In this document: in pieces, positions 8,670 through 16,967 of the stretch
Layout of the letters: each line of letters opens with the position of its first letter
Numbering within the stretch: the first letter of the stretch is position 1
Assembly (NCBI RefSeq): GCF_042650125.1
Contig: NZ_JBHSAP010000015.1
Coordinates: 310,001-374,000, forward strand
Length of the DNA: 64,000 nt
Direction: 5' to 3'
Source: Salinithrix halophila
Lineage (GTDB): Bacteria; Bacillota; Bacilli; Thermoactinomycetales; DSM-45169
The notes under the pieces: generated by a model
What the model was told of the DNA's origin: nothing
The model's database searches: none
Seen by the model: only the letters and a program-made list of their open reading frames with translations
Position numbers and translations under genes: made by a program

Positions 8670-9548
8670 GTGACTGCGAAATCTGACAAAGAAATCAATC
8701 TCGTCGTTATCACAGGCATGTCAGGCGCGGGTAAAACCGTCGCCATGCAGAGCTTGGAAGACCTCGGCTTCTTCTGTATTGATAACTTGCCCCCCGTGTT
8801 GCTGACCAAACTTGCGGAGTTGTTGGAGCAATCCGGCGGGATGAAGCGAGCAGCTTTGGTTATCGATCTGCGTGGACGGGACTTTTTCTCTTCTCTTTTT
8901 GAATCCTTGGACCGGTTGGAGAAACATCATGGCATTCATTATCAGATCTTATACCTGGATGCCAGTGATCAGGCCTTGGTTCGAAGATATAAAGAAACAC
9001 GCCGCCGACATCCATTGTCGCCAAACGGTACCCCGATGGACGGAATCCGTATAGAGCGGCAGCTCTTGGAGGAAATCAAGGGACGGGCGCACCAGATTAT
9101 CGATACAAGCGGTCTGAAGCCCGCTCAACTCAAAGACCGTATCGTCTCCCGCTTCAACCAATCGGGGCAGAATACCTTGAATATTTCCTTCCAATCCTTC
9201 GGTTTTAAATATGGCGTCCCCATCGATGCCGACCTAATCTTTGATGTTCGTTTTCTGCCCAATCCCCACTATGTAGAGTCTCTTAAACCCCGGACGGGAA
9301 AGGAAAGTGACGTTTACGAATACGTCATGAAATGGCAAGAAACCAAGCAATTCCTCGAAAAATTAACGGATATGCTAGCGTTCCTTATTCCCCATTATCG
9401 GCGGGAAGGGAAGACCAGTCTGGTGGTGGGGATCGGCTGTACCGGTGGTAAGCATCGATCCGTCGCGATCGCCGAATACCTGAATCAATGTTTCCAGGAA
9501 AAAGAATGGACCCGATCGGCGCACCGAGACATCGATAAAAACGGCTGA
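8670..9548 (+). CDS. rapZ: RNase adapter / nucleotide-binding protein RapZ (YvcJ)
   Basis: This 292-residue P-loop protein has Walker A GMSGAGKT (residues 16-23), the family signature LGFFCIDNLPP, and a C-terminal domain with GIGCTGGKHRSVAIAE. In E. coli RapZ directs decay of the GlmZ small RNA to control glucosamine 6-phosphate; in Bacilli YvcJ is a GTP/ATP-binding protein whose role is less defined. GTG is the start, after a GCGGGGG site. It is followed by glmR, in the usual Bacilli order. Confidence 0.95.
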   Translation: MTAKSDKEINLVVITGMSGAGKTVAMQSLEDLGFFCIDNLPPVLLTKLAELLEQSGGMKRAALVIDLRGRDFFSSLFESLDRLEKHHGIHYQILYLDASDQALVRRYKETRRRHPLSPNGTPMDGIRIERQLLEEIKGRAHQIIDTSGLKPAQLKDRIVSRFNQSGQNTLNISFQSFGFKYGVPIDADLIFDVRFLPNPHYVESLKPRTGKESDVYEYVMKWQETKQFLEKLTDMLAFLIPHYRREGKTSLVVGIGCTGGKHRSVAIAEYLNQCFQEKEWTRSAHRDIDKNG

Positions 9549-9574
9549 GGGATCGAGCCAAAGAGGTGTCCTTT

Positions 9575-10552
9575 TTGACAAACAACAGGGAAAGAACGGG
9601 TCGTTTCAGGTCGCGCGTGGTGGTGATTGGAGGGGGGACCGGACTTTCTGTCATGTTGCGGGGGTTGAAGCGGTTGCCTGCAGAAATCACCGCTATTGTG
9701 ACGGTAGCGGATGACGGGGGAAGTTCGGGAAGGCTTCGGAACGACATGCAGATGCCTCCGCCGGGAGATCTCCGCAATGTCTTAGTGGCGTTGGCTGACA
9801 CAGAGCCCCTTCTGGAGAAAGTCCTGCAATACCGTTTTCAAAACGGTAATGGTTTAGCTGGGCATAATTTGGGAAACCTGATCATCGCAGCATTAAAAGA
9901 TATTACCGGGGACTTTAACCATGCCATCCAAGAAATGAGCCGGGTGCTGGCTGTTCGCGGACGGGTTCTGCCTTCCACCGGTCAGGACGTGACGTTGAAG
10001 GCGGAAATGGCTGACGGAAGCCTGGTGGAAGGAGAGTCCCGCATTCCCAAATCGGGGAGGAAAATCCGGCGGGTTTTCCTGGATCCTCCTGAGGCCCGCC
10101 CTGTGGATGAGGCCCTAGAAGCCATCGAAAAGGCGGATGGCATCGTTGTCGGGCCTGGCAGCCTCTATACAAGCATCCTACCCAATCTCCTCGTCCAGGG
10201 GATGGTCGACGCCATTCGAGCCTCCAAAGCGAAGAAAATTTATATTTGCAACGTTATGACCCAGGCGGGAGAAACGGATGGCTACACCGCTGCCGATCAT
10301 GTGGCGGCTATCCATCGTCATGTGGGAAAAAGCCTATTTGATGTCGTGATTGTGAATGACGAACTGCCGCCAATATCCATCCAACGGCGTTATGCCGAGG
10401 AAGGGGCCTCTCCGGTGCTTCCGGATGTTGGTCGTATCCGGGAGTTTGGATGCGAGGTCTTGGCTGCTAACCTGATCCAGACCCGGGATGTGCTCCGCCA
10501 CGATGCTTCCTTTTTGAGCCGGTGCATCATTCGGTTGATTCGGAAGCCGTGA
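9575..10552 (+). CDS. glmR: Gluconeogenesis / cell-envelope factor GlmR (YvcK)
   Basis: This protein of about 325 residues has the CofD/YvcK fold, with the N-terminal VVVIGGGTGLSVMLRGL loop and VTVADDGGSSGRLR. B. subtilis GlmR binds UDP-GlcNAc and stimulates GlmS, steering carbon into peptidoglycan, and is required on gluconeogenic carbon. Two starts compete: a GTG at 9566, and the TTG at 9575, chosen because AGAGGTG ends 6 nt before it. It is encoded between rapZ and whiA. Confidence 0.94.
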   Translation: MTNNRERTGRFRSRVVVIGGGTGLSVMLRGLKRLPAEITAIVTVADDGGSSGRLRNDMQMPPPGDLRNVLVALADTEPLLEKVLQYRFQNGNGLAGHNLGNLIIAALKDITGDFNHAIQEMSRVLAVRGRVLPSTGQDVTLKAEMADGSLVEGESRIPKSGRKIRRVFLDPPEARPVDEALEAIEKADGIVVGPGSLYTSILPNLLVQGMVDAIRASKAKKIYICNVMTQAGETDGYTAADHVAAIHRHVGKSLFDVVIVNDELPPISIQRRYAEEGASPVLPDVGRIREFGCEVLAANLIQTRDVLRHDASFLSRCIIRLIRKP

Positions 10553-10572
10553 AGTGAAAGAAGGGATGTCCG

Positions 10573-11517
10573 ATGTCTTTTGCCTCCACTGTCAAACAGG
10601 AACTGACCCGCATCCAAGCCGAGCCTTGCTGCCAGCGAGCGGAATTATCTGCCCTGGTTCGCATGAATGGGGCCCTCTCGTTAAGCAGAGGTCGGATCAG
10701 TCTGGAAGTTACCACGGAGAACAACGGAATCGCCCGCCGTACCTACAGCCTGATTAAAGAGCGTTACGGACTCCATCCGGAAGTGTTTGTGCGCCGAAAA
10801 GTACGGCTTAAGAAAAACAACACCTATGCGGTTCGTCTAGGAGGCGGTTCGGAAAGTATTTTGCGGGATTTGCGTATTTTGGGGGAAGGATTGGATCGGG
10901 TCCAGGGGATTGACCCCTCTTTGATCACCCGGGAGTGTTGCCGCCGCTCTTATCTGCGGGGGGCTTTCTTGGCGGGGGGCTCCGTCAACAATCCAGACAG
11001 TGCCTCCTATCATTTGGAGCTTGTTTCCACCTACCAGGACCATAGTGAGGATTTATGCAACCTATTAAACCGGTATCGTCTTCACGCCAAATGGATCGAA
11101 CGGAAGAAAGGGTTTGTCGTCTATCTGAAAGAAGGAGATAAGATCGGGGAACTCCTTAATATTATGGGGGCTCACCAGTCCCTTTTCCAGTTTGAAGATG
11201 TCCGGATTATGAAGGATATGCGTAATTCCGTCAATCGGTTGGTCAATTGTGAAACGGCCAACCTGAATAAGACGATCCAAGCAGCGATGCGTCAGGTGGA
11301 AAATATCCGTCTGATCGATCGGGAGATCGGTCTCGACCAGTTGCCCGATCGACTCCGAGAGGTAGCGGAAATGCGACTGAAACACCCGGAAATCTCCCTT
11401 ACTGAATTAGGGCAGATGCTTCCGCGTAAATTGAGCAAATCCGCGATCAACCACCGGCTTAGAAAGTTGGACGAAATGGCCGGTAAACTAAGGGATCCGG
11501 CCGCATTTCGAAGTTGA
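10573..11517 (+). CDS. whiA: DNA-binding protein WhiA
   Basis: This 314-residue protein has an N-terminal LAGLIDADG-type scaffold (recognisable in RRSYLRGAFLAGGSVNNP) without the catalytic acids, and a C-terminal helix-turn-helix (ISLTELGQMLPRKLSKSAINHR). WhiA controls sporulation septation in Streptomyces and affects division and chromosome segregation in B. subtilis. The ATG follows AAGGGATG. A short GC hairpin (11523-11537) without a T-run separates it from the HPr/Crh gene, so read-through is likely. Confidence 0.96.
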   Translation: MSFASTVKQELTRIQAEPCCQRAELSALVRMNGALSLSRGRISLEVTTENNGIARRTYSLIKERYGLHPEVFVRRKVRLKKNNTYAVRLGGGSESILRDLRILGEGLDRVQGIDPSLITRECCRRSYLRGAFLAGGSVNNPDSASYHLELVSTYQDHSEDLCNLLNRYRLHAKWIERKKGFVVYLKEGDKIGELLNIMGAHQSLFQFEDVRIMKDMRNSVNRLVNCETANLNKTIQAAMRQVENIRLIDREIGLDQLPDRLREVAEMRLKHPEISLTELGQMLPRKLSKSAINHRLRKLDEMAGKLRDPAAFRS

Positions 11518-11582
11518 TCCGTCCGGGCTTGGCCCGGGATTATCCATACAATCCAATACTAACCCATGGAGGGGATTTTCCG

Positions 11583-11843
11583 ATGGCAGAAAAAAACGTG
11601 ACCGTCAACCTGAAAACGGGTCTGCATGCCCGCCCAGCAGCTCTCTTCGTTCAAGAGGCCAATAAGTATTCTTCTGAGGTCTTTGTCAGCAAAGAAGCAA
11701 AAAAAGTCAACGCAAAAAGCATCATGGGAATTATGAGTTTGGCTGTCTCCAACGGCTCAGAGATCAGCATCTCCGCTGAGGGCTCTGATGCAGAGGAAGC
11801 TGTCGAAGCACTGGCTGCCATCGTCAGCAAAGAGGAACTTTAA
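11583..11843 (+). CDS. crh: HPr-family phosphocarrier in the crh position
   Basis: This 86-residue protein is an HPr-like phosphocarrier. It occupies the crh slot after whiA. B. subtilis Crh has glutamine at position 15 and cannot take part in sugar uptake; here His15 is present (KTGLHARPA), and so is the regulatory Ser46 (AKSIMG). It could therefore serve both as PTS phosphocarrier (His15 from enzyme I) and as CcpA co-repressor (Ser46-P by HPrK). The ATG at 11583 has a GGAGGGG site; the frame is open upstream to 11514 but without support. Confidence 0.9.
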   Translation: MAEKNVTVNLKTGLHARPAALFVQEANKYSSEVFVSKEAKKVNAKSIMGIMSLAVSNGSEISISAEGSDAEEAVEALAAIVSKEEL

Positions 11844-11876
11844 AAGTTTCTGAATCGGATAGAGAAAGAGCTCGAA

Positions 11877-11937
11877 CCTGTCAAAAAAAGCGACTGCTCC
11901 CGACTGAAGGCGGGAACCGGTTGCTTTTTTTGACAGG
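11877..11937 (+). terminator. Terminator after the HPr/Crh gene
   Basis: A long inverted repeat pairs CCTGTCAAAAAAAGC with GCTTTTTTTGACAGG, with an inner CCCG/CGGG stem. It should stop transcription in both directions and ends the glcK-crh transcript. Confidence 0.9.
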
Positions 11938-12037
11938 CGTTTTAGTGCTCACGCCGTTTCGCCACGAGGACTTGGCGTCTGATTCCTTATATTTACTGAT
12001 GGACGGCAGTCGGGATTCAACGACTACTATGAGACTT

Positions 12038-12069
12038 AAAACCCCGGTCGCAATAACGGACCGGGGTTT
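12038..12069 (+). terminator. Second terminator-like hairpin in the gap before the antiporter
   Basis: AAACCCCGGTC pairs with GACCGGGGTTT, with only a short T tail. The rest of the 405-bp gap 11844-12248 shows no gene. Confidence 0.6.
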
Positions 12070-12248
12070 CTGTTGGTATAAGTAGCCTCTTGACCATCAG
12101 AGACTGACACGGTATGATCGGGACCTATGAATGTTGGCTCAGTATGAGTTGGCTGAAAACATGATCAGACGAAAAAAAGCCAACAATAGAAAGACCGTTT
12201 AGGTTAGGAGCCGAAGCCGCTCTAGTTTCATGAAAGGAGGCACCCTCC

Positions 12249-14066
12249 ATGGAAGGCCATGCTTCTTTATCGCTTATGATTGTGGTAATCGCTGCTTTTT
12301 TCATCCCCATCTTGCTGCAACGGATGCATTGGAACGCCCTTCCCGTGGCAGTAGCGGAGATCGCTGCTGGAATCCTTTTGGGACAAAGCGGATTCTCGGT
12401 CGTGGAACAGGGTACGGTTTTAGAGCTTCTGTCCACTCTTGGCATCATCTATCTGATGTTTCTTACCGGTCTGGAGATTGACTTTGACCTGATTCAAAAG
12501 AGCCGTAAAGGAAAGAGTTCTGTTAATCCGCTAAAGGTTAGCCTGGTTGCTTTCGCGGGGATTTTTCTCTTTTCCTTCATTTTGGCTTGGATGCTTTCCC
12601 TCGCGGGGATCGTGAATGATGTTTTTTTCATGACGTTAATTATCTCCACCATATCCGTCAGCGTTACGGTGCCGGTACTGAAGGATAAAGGGTTACTAGA
12701 TGTCCCTCTCGGCCAAGCGGTACTTTTGACAGCCGTGGTCGCCGATCTGGTGACGATGGTTTTCTTGGCTGTTTACGTTGCATTTAACCGGACTTCCGAA
12801 GGGGTCACCAGTATTTTATTAATCCTTGGACTGTTTTTGGCGGTCTTTCTTGTCTATTGGTTTATCTACTTCTTTAAGAAGACAAAAATCATGGAAAAGG
12901 CCCAACGGGAGACCGTCTCCATTGGTACCCGGGGTGTTTTTGCACTGATCCTCTTCTTTGTAACACTGTCGGAAGGAGTGGGGGCTGAGAATATCCTGGG
13001 GGCTTTCCTAGCTGGGGCTCTTCTCTCACTTTTGGCACCGGACAAGGGATTTATTTCTCAATTGAACGCCTTCGGCTACGGCTTCCTTATTCCCATCTTT
13101 TTTGTCATGGTGGGAGTGAAACTGGATGTGGCCGGCTTGTTGGCTGATACCCAAGCGCTTCTCCTCTTTCCATTCCTCCTGGCCGCTTTCTATCTGTCCA
13201 AATTGGTAATGATTCCGGTTTTCCGACGCCACTTTGGCTGGAGGGAATCGATCGGTTCCAGTATCCTGCTGGGTTCTACCTTGAGTTTGGTGGTGGCAGC
13301 AGGAGCGGTGGGAATGGATATGGGGCTGATCACCAACACCACGAATACGGCCTTGGTGCTGGCCGCGGTCGTGACGGTGCTCACCTCGCCGGTTATTTTC
13401 CAACGCTTGGTTCCTGACGCTGAAACCTATCGGATAGCCAATGCCGCCCTGATCGGTTTTAATCCGGTCACCTTGCAATTGGCCCGGGATTTGAGTAGGG
13501 ATGGTTACGAAGTTGAACTTTACGGGTCGGATAAAAGTAATCTAGAACCCCTGGAACGCCATCCTTTTCGAGTGGTGGAACTGCCGTCGCGGGACCTTGA
13601 CCGGCTGGCAGAGCAGGGGGTTTTCGATAAAGAGATCGTCATCGCCTTCACCAATGAGGATGAGGAAAACCTGGAGATTGCTCGTTTTGCGGAAGAGCGA
13701 GGGGTCAAACAAGTGATTGCCCGCATCGAGGCGAAGCCCGATCTCACAAAGGAAAGCCGAATTCAAGTGGTATCCGCGTTTTATTCGAATGTAACCTTAG
13801 TCAAGGCGATGATTGAATTTCCCTCCCTGATCCAACTGGTGACTACCCATGGGTACCTACAAGAAATCCCGATGAACAACCAACGCTACCATTTCATGCG
13901 GATCCGAGATCTGGATCTGCTGGGTGAATCTCTTGTTCTCCGTATTATGCGGGGGAATGAGGTGATTGTCCCCCACGGCGATACGGTAATCCAACTCGGT
14001 GATCGGTTAATTATCAGTGATACCCCGGAACACGTCCAGCGCCTCCGCCGTCTACTAGGCGGATGA
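12249..14066 (+). CDS. CPA2-family cation:proton antiporter with C-terminal RCK region
   Basis: This 605-residue inner-membrane protein has about 12 hydrophobic helices in residues 1-385, with the CPA2 pattern EIAAGILLGQSG and FLTGLEIDFDLI. The cytoplasmic part contains a TrkA-N-like domain (about 395-510) followed by a TrkA-C domain ending in GDRLIISDTPEHV. It should exchange K+ or Na+ for protons. The usual GxGxxG nucleotide loop is replaced by GFNPVT, so NAD binding is doubtful, while the TrkA-C domain could bind another ligand. The start has AAAGGAGG 9 nt upstream and the gene is monocistronic. Confidence 0.92.
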   Translation: MEGHASLSLMIVVIAAFFIPILLQRMHWNALPVAVAEIAAGILLGQSGFSVVEQGTVLELLSTLGIIYLMFLTGLEIDFDLIQKSRKGKSSVNPLKVSLVAFAGIFLFSFILAWMLSLAGIVNDVFFMTLIISTISVSVTVPVLKDKGLLDVPLGQAVLLTAVVADLVTMVFLAVYVAFNRTSEGVTSILLILGLFLAVFLVYWFIYFFKKTKIMEKAQRETVSIGTRGVFALILFFVTLSEGVGAENILGAFLAGALLSLLAPDKGFISQLNAFGYGFLIPIFFVMVGVKLDVAGLLADTQALLLFPFLLAAFYLSKLVMIPVFRRHFGWRESIGSSILLGSTLSLVVAAGAVGMDMGLITNTTNTALVLAAVVTVLTSPVIFQRLVPDAETYRIANAALIGFNPVTLQLARDLSRDGYEVELYGSDKSNLEPLERHPFRVVELPSRDLDRLAEQGVFDKEIVIAFTNEDEENLEIARFAEERGVKQVIARIEAKPDLTKESRIQVVSAFYSNVTLVKAMIEFPSLIQLVTTHGYLQEIPMNNQRYHFMRIRDLDLLGESLVLRIMRGNEVIVPHGDTVIQLGDRLIISDTPEHVQRLRRLLGG

Positions 14067-14095
14067 AAAAAGTAAAAAACCTGTACATGTACAGA

Positions 14096-14134
14096 GCAAA
14101 AATCCCGACTGGTTAACCAGTCGGGATTTTTTGC
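14096..14134 (+). terminator. Terminator after the antiporter gene
   Basis: AATCCCGACTGG pairs perfectly with CCAGTCGGGATT around TTAA; flanking A and T runs make it bidirectional. Confidence 0.9.
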
Positions 14135-14154
14135 CTTTTTTTATCTTGTTGGTC

Positions 14155-14183
14155 TTGGTCTTTCTGGTTTCTTATTATATACT
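14155..14183 (+). promoter_or_regulatory. Promoter driving a long leader of the CHAP hydrolase gene
   Basis: TTGGTC and TATACT are spaced by 17 bp. If used, it gives an untranslated leader of about 340 nt (14190-14531) with purine-rich and GC-rich blocks but no reading frame. A structured regulatory leader is possible, but no known riboswitch could be assigned by eye. Confidence 0.5.
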
Positions 14184-14531
14184 TGTCGATTTTTAATACA
14201 ATAGGCTGAAAGTCGGGATCCGAAGGGGACCATTGGTAGAAGGAAGCCCTAGGAATCGGCTTTTAGTGACTACTGCGCGCATCCCGAAGCCGAATCACCA
14301 GGAAAAAGAAGGAATTTGTCCGTAAAGGGAGAATGGAGAAGGAGCAGAAGAATAAGGTTGATCCGGAAATCTATTATTTTTTACCGAAGTGGACACAAAA
14401 ATAGCAGCCGTTGCGAATAACATAATGGGACATGTCTATTCTGGGCTATTTATTGCGGCAAGAGGCAGACATTCCCTAATCAGGTGAGGGGGTGGGTGAT
14501 CCTGCTTGGGTTCAGAGAAGGATGGTATGGG

Positions 14532-15593
14532 GTGAATCTACTGCCGTACCGCAAGGGAGGCCGGTTTTGGACCGCTGTTCTGTTGACCGCCATCCTGATC
14601 GCGGGGGTCCTTCAACCGGGACGAGCTCACGGTGAGGGAACCGACAATAAGAAGAAAGAGCTGGAGGGCATCCGGGATCAGAAGGGTGCGGTACGGGAGG
14701 AACTGAAAAAGCTGGAGAAAAAAATTCGACCTCAAAAAGAAAAGGTCGTGAAAATGGAAGGAAAGATTGAGAAGGCCAACCGCAAAATCTCCGAAGTGGA
14801 AAAAGAGCAGAAGAAAAACGAGAAGCGTCTGGAATATTATGATCGCCTTTTTAAAAATCGTATTCGTATCATCTACCAGAACGGGGAAATGGGCAATATG
14901 CAATCTCTCCTTAAGGCTGGTTCCATCGAGGAGTTTCTTGCCCGCTTCCAGACGCTGCGTCTGATCTTACTTCGTGACCGAAGCTTAATGGAGAAATATG
15001 AACGGATCCGGGATGAGAAGAAAGCCCTAAAGGAGAAATACGAGGGTTTAGCAAAAGAACAGCAAGAGGAAGCGGAAAAAGCACGCAAAATCTACGTCAA
15101 AGTAGAAAAAGAAATCCGGAAGACGGAGAAGAAACTGGCTGGCCTCAACCAAAAAGAAGAGACATTACGTGAGGCCTTAAACAAGCTTTCCCTGGTAGAT
15201 GCGACCCTTTATCCTTTTAAATTTGCCAGTACCGTCGGAGTGGATGCCTGGGGATTCTACAACCGCCAGTGCACCTCCTTCGTTGCCTGGCGTATGAACC
15301 AGCACGGCAAGCGATTCGCTAACACCATGGGTGGCGGGCGCTGGGGCAACGCAACAAACTGGGATAACAATGCCCGGCGTCTCGGTTATCGGGTGAACCG
15401 AACACCCCGGGTCGGGGCAATCGCACAGTGGGATGCGGGCAACCAGACAGGTGGTTTCGGCCATGTAGCTTACGTTACGGCTGTCAAAGGTTCCAGCGTG
15501 ACGGTTGAGGAATACAATTACAATACCCGGTTCGGGTTTGGACGCCGAACGGTTTCGGCAGGTTCCGTCAGTAATTACATCCATCTCAATTAA
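14532..15593 (+). CDS. Secreted CHAP-domain peptidoglycan hydrolase with N-terminal coiled coil
   Basis: This protein of about 353 residues should be exported and cut peptidoglycan cross-links. A signal peptide (FWTAVLLTAILIAGVLQPG) is followed by a long Lys/Glu coiled coil (about residues 40-220), like CwlO and PcsB, and a C-terminal CHAP domain with Cys247 (RQCTSFVAW) and His311 (GFGHVAYV). The GTG at 14532 has GAAGGATGG upstream; the frame is open to 14484. In B. subtilis the corresponding yvc region encodes CwlO, whose catalytic domain is NlpC/P60. CwlO-type coiled coils are controlled by FtsEX, which is a reasonable inference here. Confidence 0.9.
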   Translation: MNLLPYRKGGRFWTAVLLTAILIAGVLQPGRAHGEGTDNKKKELEGIRDQKGAVREELKKLEKKIRPQKEKVVKMEGKIEKANRKISEVEKEQKKNEKRLEYYDRLFKNRIRIIYQNGEMGNMQSLLKAGSIEEFLARFQTLRLILLRDRSLMEKYERIRDEKKALKEKYEGLAKEQQEEAEKARKIYVKVEKEIRKTEKKLAGLNQKEETLREALNKLSLVDATLYPFKFASTVGVDAWGFYNRQCTSFVAWRMNQHGKRFANTMGGGRWGNATNWDNNARRLGYRVNRTPRVGAIAQWDAGNQTGGFGHVAYVTAVKGSSVTVEEYNYNTRFGFGRRTVSAGSVSNYIHLN

Positions 15594-15601
15594 GAATGGA
15601 A

Positions 15602-15625
15602 GACCCCCTCAGGGGTCGTTTTCAT
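15602..15625 (+). terminator. Terminator after the CHAP gene
   Basis: GACCCC pairs with GGGGTC around a CTCA loop, followed by GTTTTCATTTT. Confidence 0.75.
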
Positions 15626-15651
15626 TTTGGGGCTTTCCCGTGAGAAACAAG

Positions 15652-15677
15652 AAAAAAGACAGGCGGTAAGGCCTGTC
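15652..15677 (-). terminator. Terminator for the minus-strand surface-protein gene
   Basis: On the minus strand GACAGGC pairs with GCCTGTC and is followed by six T residues. It lies about 180 bp beyond the stop at 15856, so the transcript would have a long 3' untranslated tail. Confidence 0.65.
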
Positions 15678-15855
15678 ATGGGAGCGATGGGCATGATGGA
15701 TTCCCCGTTTTAGGGTGTTAATCTGCATGTTTTCGGTTTCATCGTGATATGATATGAAATCGTGTGGCGATGTACAATACACGGTTCCTTCGCCATACAG
15801 GCCGAAATTCCCGGGAGACTGTCTCTCGGAAACCCTCCATGTGATCGAAAAAGAC

Positions 15856-16587
15856 TTACCGGTCTTCGGAATGGGCGCGGCGGAAGCCTAAGAGAGCAAA
15901 GCCGGTCACGACCAACTGTAGGCCGGCTGTTGCCCAGGAACCGGATAGGGTGGTATCCGGAAGCTTCCCGCCCTCTTTCGAAGCGCTGTTTAGGTTGAAT
16001 AAGCTGCCAGTCTCCTCCTTGCTGGGAGAATCAGCTTTCTGTTCAACGGATGCATCCGGGGTCTTTCCATCCTCAGTCGGTTTGTCGGAGGCTGCGTCCG
16101 TTTGGGGATTCTGTCCGGCAGAGGCGTTTGAATCATCTGCTGCGGGAAGGTTCTGGCCCGAATCTTTAGGGGCTGGGGCCGGCTTGAAGCCGCAGTCCCG
16201 GAGTTGAACCTTTTCTCCCTTATTGGACGCAGGATCCTTGGCCGTAAACTGGAAGCAGGCGCTCAAATCGGCGTTCGTGCCGCCGTTCTTACCGTACCAG
16301 ACGGCGATCACCTGATAGTTCCTTCCTTCGATCAGATCGTCATAATTGGAAGTAAATTGCTCCGATTGTGATCCTTCAGGCGACACTTGTTCGTTGCTTC
16401 CATTGAGGGTGACGATCCAGTTTCCCTGAGGGTGGTCGGCGTTTGGGAGGGCTACTTCGACGTAATGCTTGCCGTCTTTGGTGAAGTAGGATCCTTGAAG
16501 CTGAGTCTCCGGGGTTTCAGCGAAGGCGGAAGGGGCTGCCGTGAATGTAAGTAGACCAATCAATAAAGCGAGAGCGGCAGTCCTCAA
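15856..16587 (-). CDS. Putative sortase-anchored surface protein
   Basis: This 243-residue protein has a signal peptide (ALALLIGLLTFTAAPSAFA), an Ig-like ectodomain (about residues 25-130) with two cysteines (Cys near 111 and 131), and a Pro/Ser/Asp-rich spacer. A C-terminal sorting signal follows: LPDTT, a hydrophobic segment (TAGLQLVVTGFALLGF) and a basic tail. LPDT-type motifs are used by sortases of Bacilli. The only possible start is TTG, with GGAGG 13 nt upstream, which is rather far. No sortase gene is in the window. Ligand and function are unknown. Confidence 0.8.
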   Translation of the reverse strand: MRTAALALLIGLLTFTAAPSAFAETPETQLQGSYFTKDGKHYVEVALPNADHPQGNWIVTLNGSNEQVSPEGSQSEQFTSNYDDLIEGRNYQVIAVWYGKNGGTNADLSACFQFTAKDPASNKGEKVQLRDCGFKPAPAPKDSGQNLPAADDSNASAGQNPQTDAASDKPTEDGKTPDASVEQKADSPSKEETGSLFNLNSASKEGGKLPDTTLSGSWATAGLQLVVTGFALLGFRRAHSEDR

Positions 16588-16755
16588 TTTCTTTGTCGAG
16601 CCTCCTCAGCCTGCCCATCCTGTCCCCTCGTCAGCGTATCATAATATACGGGAATCAGGCAATGAATTTTCTATCAAGGATACAGGGAGATCCCAGTCAT
16701 GGCAGGACTTTATAAATTAGCGGAATAGTTGGAAAGAACCGGAGGCATTCCCGGC

Positions 16756-16854
16756 TTACGAGAAAAATTGCCGAAGAAAGGCGAGCAACATGACGGCAGC
16801 GACAACCATACAAACCCAGAACAATTGACGATCCTGCTTATCAAAGGAATTCAT
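16756..16854 (-). CDS. 32-residue membrane microprotein
   Basis: The minus strand encodes a 32-residue peptide: a short polar N-terminus (MNSFDKQDRQ), one hydrophobic helix (LFWVCMVVAAVMLLAFL), and RQFFS. A good AAAGGGGTGG ribosome site precedes the ATG. It lies between clpP and the surface-protein gene, transcribed in the same direction as both. I recognise no family. The single transmembrane segment and clean ribosome site make it more likely real than chance. Confidence 0.6.
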   Translation of the reverse strand: MNSFDKQDRQLFWVCMVVAAVMLLAFLRQFFS

Positions 16855-16923
16855 TGTTCCACCCCTTTCTGTGAGAGATAAAAAAACGCAGCGAATGGGT
16901 TAGTCAAGGAAGGGGAAATCAGG

Positions 16924-16955
16924 AAAAAGACCAGGCCCTGTGGGGCCCGGCCTTA
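16924..16955 (-). terminator. Terminator after clpP
   Basis: On the minus strand GGCCGGGCCC pairs with GGGCCTGGTC (two G-T pairs) around CACA, followed by five T residues. Confidence 0.85.
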
Positions 16956-16967
16956 AAATTAACCCGA

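Noticed and set aside
12230..12481. 83-residue ORF at the antiporter start
   Set aside because: It is out of frame with the well-supported antiporter gene and begins inside its ribosome site region.
14185..14531. Cyclic-di-AMP (ydaO-type) riboswitch in the CHAP gene leader
   Set aside because: A GGGGACCA block and a CCGAATC block occur, but the order and pairing of the consensus could not be completed by eye, so it is kept only as something to test.
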